Assembly: GCF_963676685.1 (NCBI RefSeq)
Contig: NC_092345.1
Location: 83,269,592 to 83,333,591 of the forward strand
DNA from: Mytilus edulis
Lineage: Eukaryota > Mollusca > Bivalvia > Mytilida > Mytilidae
Direction: 5' to 3'
Length of the DNA stretch: 64,000 nucleotides
Below are positions 1 through 12,500 of this stretch, piece by piece; position 1 is the stretch's first letter, and each line of letters opens with the position of its first letter. Position numbers and translations under genes: made by a program. The notes beneath the pieces were generated by a model, which saw only the letters and a program-made list of their open reading frames with translations, ran no database searches and was not told the DNA's origin.

Positions 1-535
1 TCTGTACACTTTAACAAAAATGGCTGTTTACACAAGGAAATTTTCTCTGAATACAGTCAAAACTGTGTAGTTTTAAAGTTTCAGAGCTGGCATAAATAAA
101 TGTTACACCCAATTTATGTTCTAAAAAGTTAAAACACTTTATGGATTTTGATGAACATTTCTTTCATTGCCACAGAAGATGTTGAAATAAACAAATACCT
201 GCATTTTCATTGATACAGTCTACTCATTTATAATATTTAAATGAGTAGATTTCTATTGTTCCTCTGTTGTCTATATCGAACAATATGATGCAATACAATC
301 ATTTCCTGAGAGACCATCTCAAAGATTTAAGATGACTTTGTTTATGTTTACATCACCTGTAGCAAGGAAAGAAAATGTTTAGCAAAATCCACAAAAGGTT
401 TTTTTTTAAACACAAAATGGATACAACTTGTATATATCTAGCGGTAGTCAGTATTTAAAACTATTTAAATTACACAGTTTTGTCTGAATTCAGAGAAAAT
501 TTCATGGTGTAAGCACAGCCATTTGTGTTGAAGTA
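1..535. repeat. Imperfect inverted repeat, possible MITE
   Basis: About 70-80 bases at 1-80 reappear in reverse complement at about 455-535. Both arms share the strings AAATGGCTG, AAATTTTCTCTGAAT and CAAAACTGTGTA with a few differences. The ~370 bp between them shows no coding potential. The arrangement fits a short non-autonomous DNA transposon or its remnant. The left end may lie outside the window, so no target duplication can be judged. Confidence 0.45.
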
Positions 536-1956
536 TATCGATGAACCTTAATAGTTATCCTGTTTTCAGCACCCGTTTATCAAGGAAATGATTACAAAAT
601 GTATGAGGAATACATCAACTTCATATACACGGTTGAATAGTTATGTTGAAGGCATCTAGTTGTAAGTTTTTATTGAACATGTTGAACATATGTTTAGAAT
701 AAGGATTTGCAATAGAGGTACCCAAACTTCTTTTGTATAATAAATTCGGTTTTGACAGGGGTAGAGTGGTTTCATGTGAAAATGATATCTCTAACAACTA
801 CTACATAATTAATTGGTAGAAGTGTATTGATTGGAATATCATACAGATAATGTGCTTATAATGATGGTGACTGTTTCTATACCAAGAAACAGAGTTAAGA
901 GTATCAATCAAATAAAGGGACCAACAGGAGGAATTTGATACAATACCTATTCTTTCATTTTCTCAATTATTCTTCCTGAGTCGATATCTGTATATGGATA
1001 CATTGATTAAGATGCATCTCTATAAAACAAGAGGCAAATGGGCCAAACGAAAAAAATCACAACTGGATGAACTATAATGTAAAATCAGTATGATTGCTCC
1101 AGATTACCTGGACTCCACTTCATATTCTTGTTATCTGTTCTATTATAGTGCTGATCAAGGTAAGAAAGAATGGTAACAGGTATTTCTTTTCAATCTAGTT
1201 TACTATTAAATTTCTACTCTCAACAGATGTGCAGTATTTTGTTTGATCATTTAATTGCAATCATCTAGTGCTGAAACTTATATCACAATCAACTAATTTG
1301 TTTCCACCAACTATGCTGTAATGATTACCACAGTGACTATTTTAGCACAGTAACTTTGAAACACAACCTTTCCAGACTTGCCCTGGTAGCAGTTATAACA
1401 AATCTACTCACTGCACTTTTATGATATATTTTATGATGGTAATTTGATATGAGTCCAGTACGCTAGAAGCTTCTCATAAGGTATGTCTTATTAAGGTTTA
1501 TGACCCCTTCTTTAGTTATGAAAATTACGAAATCTTCAAACTGCAAACATACCAAGGGGAAACTTTGTGCAAAGCACTATATTATTTATTGTGTCATTGT
1601 ACTAAACAGAAAAAGGAGATTTTGTGGCAAATAAAACCAAGAGTTTTGTACAATACAGAGATTCTTGTCATACCCCCCCCCCTTTTTATGAAAAGTTCTG
1701 GTTCCGCCACTGACAGCTCACTTCAATTATCACTTGTGGGGCCTTGAACTTCTCAAACCTCGATCTTTCCCAACTTAATTTATTTTGGCACCTTTAGGAT
1801 GAATGAAAAAGAAGTGTGCTGAAAAGTCCTGTTAGTTTTTTATTTTTCTAAAACATGAAATTTAATTATCTGGGGCATGCTATGCCTTAAAACTTCTCCC
1901 TATGCACAGGTGTGTCTGTACTCAGTGAAAATTTTGAGTTGAAAATGCAGCCATTT
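536..1956. other. No gene seen
   Basis: AT-rich sequence with frequent stops in all frames. Only a 60-residue open frame near 1565 is present and it has no recognisable content. A C-rich run followed by a CCGCCACTG string near 1672-1712 resembles the tails of dispersed mollusc repeats (compare 5475-5502), but nothing firmer can be said. Confidence 0.5.
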
Positions 1957-4585
1957 TCACTGTGTCTAAACCACACCGGCAAAATTTGCTCGGACTCGAT
2001 GGTATCTAACATCCGGCACAATGACGGAACACCAATAGACAAAAGAAAGGTAGGTTTCTCCTTATTTTTTATTTTTTTTATGATATCGAAGAATATATAT
2101 ACATATACAACTATTTTCTATTGTGAGATGCAATATTTTCTACAACCGTTCTATATTAACGGAGAAATAAGTCAAAATGCATGTCAAAATGACGAATTGA
2201 GTGAACCTTGCCTCGAAATTGTTTAATTTCTCGTTAAATTGTTCACATTGTACGGAAAGAAAGGTACGGGAAGATATATATTGACACGGAGATTGCAAAT
2301 TTAGTTATTATGAGCATCTCCATAATTGTATCTCTGTGTATGGAACGAAAGAAATGGGTCATGTCAAAATGAAACTGGCCGGTTTCGTCAATGTTGTTAC
2401 TACACAATCACCCGGTTTCGTCTATATATATCACCCGGTTTTTTTTTGGTTTTTTTAACAAACAATTTATGAAAAGAAACTTTGGCATGGATAACATTGT
2501 CTTTCGAGAATTTAAATATATATTTATTGTAAAGTAAACTTGGCGTGTTAAAATCTATTTTAAACGGGCACTTTTGGACATAGTTAATTATGATAATACA
2601 CATTTTCCTAATGAAAGGCGTATCCCTTATTTCACTTAACTTCAAACTAATTTTAAATGGAATATAAATACTGAATAGCAAACACTGGTATCTAATTATT
2701 TTGTAGCATTATTATATTTTCTTTGTTTATAATAGTAGTATGTAAAGATGAAAAATAAAAGGATGTGTTTTGATTGTGCCATAATTTTAATTTACTATAC
2801 TACATGATGTATAATATATACACTTAGTTTACAATATTTACTATCAATTATTAATACATTTATGCATTCAATCATTGACGAACAGTCCCAAACCGACTAT
2901 ATAGTCTATACTGTTCTGCACAAATTAATCATGCATGCAGTCCTGCCAGATTTTCTGGTACTATATATACTGTGTTACTTGCGCACTAAAGCGAGTTTTC
3001 ACACTTAAGCATCCATAACATAGCAGTGAGATTTGTAACTTTCTCCCCGTTTCTGGTAGGCACATTTATTTTCATAGGCATGTTTTTCACATTATTTTTA
3101 CAGTTCAAATTCATTTTTTGTACAGTTCAAATTCAATTGAAACTTCAAGATAACTTTCGAAAACAATATCTGACAGTTTTGTATTTTCAATGTGAATAAA
3201 AGTTGGTTTGCAAAACATGACCGTCATTTATATCTAGGTCTTATTAAGAAGAAGTGACGATAACCACTTATCCCATAAACCGTGATTGACAATGAGACAA
3301 CTTTCTTTTAGACACAAAAATTATGTTGAATTAATCAAGTTTAGGTCAGCGTATGCCTTAAACAATGAGAAAAACACACAAACTGCATGAAAGCAAGCTA
3401 TAACAGGGCCCTAAATTATAAATGTAAAACAATTCAAACAAGAAAACTACCTGCCTATTTTATGTTCAAAACGCCTATGGTATAAAGCAACCAAAGACAA
3501 CCATGGAATTACAAGCGTGTGATTCGGGAATGGACTGAGTCAAAGTGTTGTCGCTGACACAAACAGTACAACAAAAGTACAAATAATAAAAAAATGATTA
3601 ACTCGTCCGATGACAGAGCCTGTATAGTAAATGCGCGATGTACATGTATCATAGTTAAAATTATCCCTTAACGATTGTAGAAAAGATTACATACATAGAA
3701 TGATTAGATTACTTATAAAGGTGTCCATCCTTTTGTGCGAGAAAATCACATATCAAAGTTGTGTCTTTCGATTTTTAAGACCGTAAACTTTAATTTCAAG
3801 TTTAAACATGTTCAACATATTTTCCCATAACTCATATAGAAAACGCATATTTAGAGAGCTTTAATCTCAATATGCTGTTAAAAAATTTCGGAATGCAAAG
3901 TAAATTAAAATATTTGTGTTCTATAAGAGTAGGAATTCAAGTGTTTGCTTATTATTTATTTGAATCTGAGACTCATATAAATAATAAGCCGTTGTCCGGT
4001 GAACAAACTTGATTTCCAACGACCCACAACACTCCTTTTGAACGCTGAAGTTAAATAATCAATTATAATGTAATGCGATTATGATTTTTTTTATTTGACC
4101 AAACCGGGTTATGCATTTTGAAATCTATGACGAAACCGGGTTGTATACATTGACGAAACCGGCCAGTTTCATTTTGACATGACCCATTTCTTTCGTTCCA
4201 TACACAGAGATACAATTACGGAGATGCTCATAATAACTAAATTTGCAATCTCCGTGTCAATATCTATCTTCCCGTACCTTTCTTTCCGTACAATGTGAAC
4301 AATTTAACGAGAAATTAAACAATTTCGAGGCAAGGTTCACTCAATTCGTCATTTTGACATGCATTTTGACTTATTTCTCCGTTAATATAGAACGGTTGTA
4401 GAAAATATTGCATCTCACAATAGAAAATAGTTGTATATGTATATATATTCTTCGATATCATAAAAAAAGTAAAAAAATAAGGAGAAACCTACCTTTCTTT
4501 TGTCTATTGGTGTTCCGTCATTGTGCCGGATGTTAGATACCATCGAGTCCGAGCAAATTTTGCCGGTGTGGTTTAGACACAGTGA
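1957..4585. repeat. Large inverted repeat with ~437 bp arms
   Basis: The left arm (1957-2393) and right arm (4148-4585) are reverse complements with only a handful of substitutions and a small T-run length change, so the duplication is young. The spacer of about 1.75 kb begins and ends with further CCGGTTTCGTC-type strings (near 2410-2440 and 4105-4160), so homology extends inward with gaps. Each arm holds a stretch rich in CG dinucleotides that ends in a consensus splice donor (AAAG followed by GTAGGT) pointing toward the centre. It could be a foldback transposon or an inverted duplication of a genomic exon. No target duplication is obvious at the outer edges. Confidence 0.75.
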
Positions 4586-5660
4586 TTTTAGACATGAACA
4601 TTAAATTTCAAAACCGACGTTCGTGTTGAGTCACTAAAGTCGATCGCACTCTGAAGGTGTACTTGATTTGATCCATATTTATATTTGTTTTAACCAATAA
4701 CTATATTTATACATGTGTTGTAATGAAATCATTGCTAGCACTGCATGCAATAATCCTCTTTCTATCAATCACCGAAACACAAGGGTATATAATACGCTTT
4801 GGTGTTTGTTGCTGGAGTGCACCGGCCCAAATTGCTCTGTAATATCCAAGTGTCTTGGAGGCTTTACCGATGGTCTTGTTGATATTGTTTGTCAAAGAAA
4901 ATGTTTTGTTAATTGTGAACCTAATGTATGTACTCTACTTTTCCAATGCTTGGGTGGTTTTTTTTCCAGATAAAATGTATTTTTTTTATTCAGGTCCTTT
5001 TGCAGGTTTGTGGTATCTGCATCTGTGATTATTGTGAGGTGAATGACAGTGTCCTCTGTAAACAATCTGACATATTATTGATCATTGAACAAGCTTCATT
5101 TAGTTTTCGACGCGATCAATCAGACCCCCCCCCCTCAATATTTAACACTTATAAGGTATTGGAGGAATTTGCATTCAGAATAATTTTTTTGTCATCTGCT
5201 TGACCAGAATTTGACTTTTATCTTTTCGGCATTGAAGTGTTTGATTTTAGGTGACATCATTTGTGCAAACTTGTTTGGTGGAGATTATTATGTCTTATAA
5301 CACCTGACTGCAACAATATGTTCAATACAACCGAAAATATATACCTTTTCATATATTGCGTAGATAAAAAAAATTGTAACCTTTTCCCATATTGGTTGAG
5401 TGGTGTGTAATATTTTCTTACGGAGAGACTAAGCTTTAAAAAATGACAGAGCTTTTTATATACAATAAAATAAAACCCCGACCCCCTGTTGGATCCACCA
5501 CTGATTTATTGGACATTATAAATTAAAATGCAAACTTGCATATCCGAGCATGAAAGTTATGAAATCTTCAAAGTATTTATTCGTCTGCTTAATTACGGAA
5601 CATTTGGGTTGTCGCCTATTATGACCCAGATTTTATATTTAGTCTCGTCGTGGACGAGAT
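4586..5660. other. Intergenic, upstream of RPL27
   Basis: No gene is supported. Open frames of 62-91 residues on both strands overlap one another at 4707-5203 and look like chance frames in a slightly less AT-rich patch. The region immediately before the candidate RPL27 leader includes a short dyad (CTCGTCGTGGACGAG, about 5644-5658). Confidence 0.4.
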
Positions 5661-5667
5661 CTAAACG

Positions 5668-5702
5668 TTCTTTTCTTTTTCGGCCATTACCCAAAGGCAA
5701 GT
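5668..5702 (+). promoter_or_regulatory. Candidate RPL27 TOP transcription start and leader exon
   Basis: A pyrimidine run (TTCTTTTCTTTTTC, 5668-5681) is followed by CGGCCATTACCCAAAG and then GCAAGT. Ribosomal protein genes start transcription at a C inside such a 5' TOP tract and usually have a short leader exon. AAAG followed by GCAAGT is the context preferred by GC-AG introns. Splicing from 5696 to the acceptor at 6593-6594 would give a leader of about 27 nt ending two bases before the RPL27 ATG. The match to the expected architecture is good, but it is inferred without transcript data. Confidence 0.45.
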
Positions 5703-6596
5703 GTCGTGACTACGAATAGATAATCTGCCATCATCATCATTCAGAAATAAACATTTGTCCTTTTTACAATATATATATGATTTTATATATCTTAGCTTAA
5801 TTTTAGACAAATTATTTCTGGTTTACACAATAGAAGACGTCCGCTTATATCACTTTTAACCCTAGGCATAGAGCAATTTTCGCTGCTTTTCTAGCTTATG
5901 TTTTAGGCCTTAGAAATACTACTGATACCAAAAAACACATGTTTAATAGAATATCTTTGTATCTCACTCGCTCCGACGCAATCACAGAATCTCCTGACAG
6001 TGCCAAGAACAGGATGCATTGCATGTTTACAACCACCACCCCCGAAAGTCCGACAACTGATCTGTTCACTTCAATAATATATGCCTTATTTACAAATGTT
6101 CATGACATACAAATCTTGAGATGAAAGATGTCGATAATTCTATCTGCCAGACAGTGGCATGCAAGGAAGGTAATTTGCATTTTGTCTTTGAACCAAATGT
6201 TGATTTTCCAAACGTGGGCCGGCTTTGTCAAGTACATTACTATACTGCTGCATGTACATTTACATAAATTATTATACTGTATTTTATAAGAGGCTTAGAG
6301 CCACTGTTGACACTGGAAAGGTTGAAATTTTTATGTCAAACTTGTCACACAGTTTATAAATGAATCCAAGTAAACATCAGTACGTTGATGGTTTTCTGTA
6401 ACAAAAGAAGAAGAAAAAAAATTGATGACATCTTGAAAGAATATCGTATTTTGGTTCTTTTACACCTTCTTACAACTTCATAACATGTTAACAGAGCAAA
6501 ACCTATAAATGTATGTAGAAGAGATCATTTATAATAACCAATTGTTGACATTTTGTTATACTTGAAATATTATTTTGTTTTTTTACACTTTCAGCC

Positions 6597-9500
6597 ATGG
6601 GCAAATTTATGAAAACAGGCAAGGTAGTTCTTGTGCTGAATGGCCGATTTGCAGGCCGTAAAGCAGTTATTGTAAAGGTTAGTTGATTTGATAAGACCAG
6701 TGTTCTCCCCAGGCCGATATGACGCTGCGGCACCGCAGCGCCTTCATAATATTTTCGAAGATCCCGCAGCGTCTTAATTGTCCGCTGTCCCTTAATACTT
6801 GATCCCGCAGCGTGTTAATTTTCACATTTTCATTATAAATGTCGGTTAAAATTGTCAAGTTGCTCATCACCGCTGAGAGGTCGGTCAGTGTTACGCAATA
6901 ACTGATAATTAGTTTTACCTGAGCCACGCTTATCTCAGTCTTATCGGACTATGTTATCATGTAATAGCGTACATGATCATCAAGAAGATAGATATTTGTA
7001 GAAGAAAATTAAAAAAAAAAAAAACTTCAGTGCAGAAATTGAAGAAAATTAAGTATTGTATTTACGCATTGTGTGTGTGATCACTTGACCATTTAAATAA
7101 CAATTTTTTTCATTGGTCGAGAAGAAGAATCTATTTTAACACGACCAATGAACGTGATGAATACACGTGATAAATTTGAAATCACATTGCTAAAGATATT
7201 TACGATGAAAATTATGAATGAGAGTATTTGTAATTGAAAAAAATAAAATAAACTTTGATTAAAGATAAAGAGAAGTGATTTATTTTAATATAAAGTTAAT
7301 AAATGTTACTTGCAAGGTAAATTGTCTCAAACCGTCGTGTTTTTAGAAATAAAATGATCATTGAACATCGATCGTAAAATTCCGTTCGTCGGGAAATATG
7401 TGACAATCAACACGGGTACGGAATTGCTGCAGCTTCTATATAATGTCACTAGTTGATAATTTCAATGGTCTTAACTTTAAAAAAAAATTGCAAAGTTTCG
7501 TTTATACCTGCAAGAGATAGGTTTTAACAATAATACACACGGAAGCGTAATGTAAAACTACGGAAACTTGTCAGCTGTTCATTTACATATTTTATTTTAA
7601 AAAGTTGTATACCAAATATGATCAAATATCTTAACCATATTCGATTTTATTAATTCTGAATGAACATGTTCTCTGCAAATAAAAGGGTGACTTCTAAGCA
7701 AAAGGCAGATGATGGAAGTAGAAGTTTTTTTTCTCAGCCTAATGACTTCTATTAATGAAAAGGGGAATACACCTTCCTCTTCACTGTCAGTATGAGCAGA
7801 TGTCATTGCTTCTCCTAATCCCAAACTAGCTAAAGTTTTAGCAAGTGATAACAGCAAGCACCATGTTTCTGGTTTCAATGACAATTAAGTGGCTGAGTTT
7901 TCATGGCTTACAAATGTTAAAGGGGGTATAAGCAAAAGAGGATAAAGACAAAATTGAGGAACAGACTGTCCAACAAAATAACACTATCTTGAAACATTAT
8001 CCCTAGAAGGAGCAGAGAGTACAGAGATGAATATTTATATTTTGACTTATAAATAACTTTTGTGTTTAAAATCAATTTATTTCATATATATATATATTCT
8101 TGTAATTCATTATTAAATACTCTGCATTATCAAACACATAACACAAAGCATTATAATTCATATTGCATGTCATGGATTAATGACTGATTGCTTCAGATCA
8201 CAAAAGTTCACTCTAAAAAAAGAGTTACGTGCCCTTGAATTTTGAGCCTTAAAAAAATCCTGGGGAGAACACTGAAGACATTTGTTTATTTTAGGTGTTT
8301 TTTCCATAGCCGAAACATAAACATGTAAAAATATATGCATATGACTATACCTTTGCTGTTACCGCTTTATGTCCTAGTTTATAACCTTTGACATTTTGAA
8401 TGGACAGCAACATTAATAGATTTTACACCTAATTTAAGTTGAACATTAGTGAATGTGCAGCCTCAAGGTGAAAAATACAATGTATAAAGGTTTAATAACT
8501 AGATATTTGACTAAAGGAAGTGTTATTTTTGATAAAAATCATCAGGCAAATTGACATAAACACTTAGTTCTAAATATCTGAGGTAAATAAATCAGTTTTG
8601 TTCTACAGAGAATGTGTTAATCTGCAATACATTTTTGTTTTACTTTTACTGTCTAATTGTAGTATTATCTTCGTGAAACATAGGGAACAATAATAGAGCA
8701 ACTTTGAAACACTTTATATACAGATCTAGATTATCAGACAATTTTAAATAGCATCATTAAAATTGTCAATATATAGAAACCAAAGCAACACTTTATTTTT
8801 TCATCTGCAATCTCCCCAAAAAAGAGAAAAATAATTGACCTGGAGGGTATCAACAAACCCTGCAGGGTTACGGTAAACAAACAACCATTTTGCATGTTCT
8901 ATCTATTGTGGTGGCCAGTAATTATTTATTGGTAGAGGAATCTTGAGAACCAGTGTCAGTGTTCCAGCTAGGCCGTTTTCAGAGGGCGCGGCGCCTGCCC
9001 TTTTCCGAGTGGCGCCCTGTGCCCTTTTTACAGTTTCCAGGGCGCCCTGCCTTTTTTGAAGATCGATTGCATATTAATTTGCGTATTGATATGATATGCT
9101 AATTACTTAATTTTACCTGGGGAAAAGATTATGACTTTGTTTACCACCCCAAGCTAATCAATGGTTACAACTGGTGTCATAATCTGTTATTATAGGTAAT
9201 CCGTTTATCGGATGGGTCATTAATGATCATCAACATCAATTCGTTCAAATAGAATCGGTCAGTCAGCAATTATCTTTGAAGAAATCTGCATACAACAACT
9301 TAGGCACAATTTGCGATGTTTACCGTAGTTTCATGGAAGAAACGTAATGACAGAAAGTTGGAAAACCATTATAATCTCGTTGAAGACATTGTTTTACTTG
9401 TTTTCTGTAAAATAAACAGAAAATTCAGACGTATTTGTCATTGACTGCCTTCATTTTTGATACGAAAATAACAAAATCGGCCGCCATATTGTGATCATAT

Positions 9501-12500
9501 TTACATCATATTTACATACTGTTTATAATCCTCCAAAGAAGGAGCACACCCGAATAAAGAAAGATAACTCAATCTGATTTTTTTCCTAGCATTGAGTAAC
9601 CCATTTACATATTCTAAAATGTGTCTCCATACTTCTTGCTTAAGAATATATATGTTTAGGTATTTATTTTGAGTTATGGGAAAAGTTAAAGAGGGTCTTA
9701 GTAGCAGTGTTAGTAGGGTGCTTTGGTCATCTTTTTCTGTATTCTTTATTTTTGATACTATTTTTCACTGTTGCTTTATATCCTAAAATTGTGAATTTAC
9801 TGAGCACAGCTGTTTTGTGCTGTATTGCCATCAAGCACAGCAGGGGTAGAAAGGTGAAACTGGTAAAATGTGGTAGACCATAGAAACAGTATGAAACAGA
9901 TCTCCTTTCAAAACATACTGCATATAAAGTTCAACTGTGCCAAGCAATGATAAAAAAAACTTGTGTGACAAGCTGCTTGACAAGTTTTTCAGCCTTAAAA
10001 GTAGTAAGATAGAGTTCTATATGGGCTTAAGATGTTGTTCTTGTATAACCTGTGATTCAACGAATAAACACAAATGTTTGATTAACATCTTTTATTAAAA
10101 TATGCCCTTTTCATATTATCATATCGCACGTTAAATGCCCTTTTTCAGGATTGGCACCCTGCCCTTTTGAAAACCTAGCTGGAACACTGAGTGTGTCTTG
10201 CTCTTTGTATCTTTGCAGTAGGAGTTAAAAAAAATGATGATTTATAATTGTTTATATAAACAACTGATATAAAATCTAATTAAATTAAGAACATATACAT
10301 TTTGACATAAATACATATCTTATGTTCAAGCTTTACTTTCAAGGACTTAAAAACACCCCATTCTAATTTCTGTTTCTAATGCCTTTCTTCAGGATCATGG
10401 TTTTGTCTGATTAATACACACTTTTGAAAATTTGAAGGCTGGAATTTCATTGGCTGATGTTGGAGTACTAGTGTTGTAAGATCTTAAGAACATTATAAAT
10501 TAATAAGCAAAGCTTGAACACAGGATATGTATAAAGTTAAATCAGAATGGATCAAATAATGATTACTTTTTTTTTTTGCTGCTCCCGCTTTATGTCCTGG
10601 TTCATATGCCTTAACATTTTGAATGGACAGCAACATAAACATTTTTCACTAAATCTATAAAGATGAACATTCATCATGTGAATGAGCAGCTTAATGGTGA
10701 AAATACAAACAGCAATAATTTACAGCAAAGTAAGATCTAAAAATAAGTCAACATGACCAAAATGATCAATTGACCCCCTAAGGAGTTATTGCCCTTTATA
10801 GTCAATTTTTAACAATTTTCGCAAAATTTGTAAATTTTAACAAACATTTTCCACTGAAACTACTGGGCCAATCATTATAGATAGAGATAATTGTAAGCAG
10901 CTAGAATGTTCAGTAAAGTAAGATCTACAAACACATCACCATCACCAAAACACAATTTTGTCATGAATTTATCCGTGTCCTTTGTTGATTATGCACATAT
11001 GTAGACCAAGGTGATCGACACAGGCTCTTAAGAGCCTCTAGTTTTTTGCTGCTCCCGCTTTATGTCCTGGTTCATATGCCTTGACATTTTGAATGGACAG
11101 CAACATTAATATTTTTCACTAAATCTATAAAGATGAACATTCATCATGTGAATGAGCAGCTTAATGGTGAAAAATACAATATTATATCCCATTTATAGTT
11201 ATATTGGCCAAAATGGCTAGCACTTGCATGTATCTAATTTCACTTGACTGTCCAGATTTTTACTAGCTCTTCATGACACATTGAAATGATATGAAAATTT
11301 GTGCAGACATTTGTCTGACATGCTTGTCAAAGTTATTTGTCAGTTAATAGATTTTATTAATTTAAAACTAAATAAGAAAAAAATAATTTGAAAGTGAATG
11401 TTATCTATATTTCAGAATTATGATGAAGGTACAACAGAAAAACCATATGGCCATGCACTTGTTGCTGGAATTGACAGATACCCCAGAAAGATCACAAAAA
11501 GTATGGGAAAAAAGAAACAAAAGGATAGATCTAAACTTAAGAGTTTCCTAAAGATATACAATTTCAACCATCTGATGCCAACAAGGTATAAAACTGGATC
11601 ACAGAATATGATTAATTTTAATGATGCTATTATTTTGGCATTAATTATATTGTTGTAAGTTTTTTTCTGCTGAATAACATTACAGGGCTCGACATTAACA
11701 TTTGTCCGATTGTCCGGGACAAGTAGGCACAGGTGTCGGGCAAGTAGATTCACCATACTACTTGTCCGATGGGACAAGTTACTACTTGTCTGATGGGACA
11801 AGTGAAAAATCAAGGTCAGATAAAAATAGATCAAATTCAAGACTTATACATTCCCAAAAACATGAATGATTGTTTTATTGATCATACTAAATGAAATAAT
11901 TATTCATTGATTGAACCAGAGACATATAAAACTTGTATAATATGTCTCTGATTTGGAGTATTTGAACATGCTGGCAGCCATTGACCAGGGGGATATAAGT
12001 AAGGGGAAAGAAACCAATGTTAATGTATCTTCTTAGTATAAGCTTCCTTGAATTAGGAGCACCTCCATATGGAGTTTTACCCTAAACTTTTAAATAATAA
12101 ATTAAAGTATGTTTCATTTGCTTTTATGCATAACAATACATTAAAAGAGGTTTTATTTGATCAGATCTATGATATAAAAATTTAAGATAAAAAAAAAAAA
12201 AATCTAAAAAGGCAGATTTTTTAGTGAAATGTGTATGTACTTCATGATCATATATATCAATGCTGGGAACAGTATATCTATGTTCCTGATCAATGTATAA
12301 ACAAATCAAAATAAATTGTAAAAGCTTGTTTTGACATCATCAATAAATTAAAAAGGTTTACTCATATACATGTTCAAGGTGGCCAGGTGTATTTACATCC
12401 TTGGTTTAACCCATACCACTACTAAAGAATGAATAGGTCCATAGGGGAACGTAGTGGTTTGGGAAGAAATGATGATTTAATGATTGACAAATGATAGTGA

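Noticed and set aside
4707-5203. Overlapping small frames on both strands upstream of RPL27
   Set aside because: No domain, no splice support, mutually overlapping.
6503-6927. Minus-strand frames overlapping the first RPL27 coding exon
   Set aside because: They overlap an exon with unmistakable eL27 sequence on the other strand and have no recognisable content.
11418-11840. 140-residue minus-strand frame
   Set aside because: Antisense to RPL27 exon 2 and the end of TE3; a chance frame.
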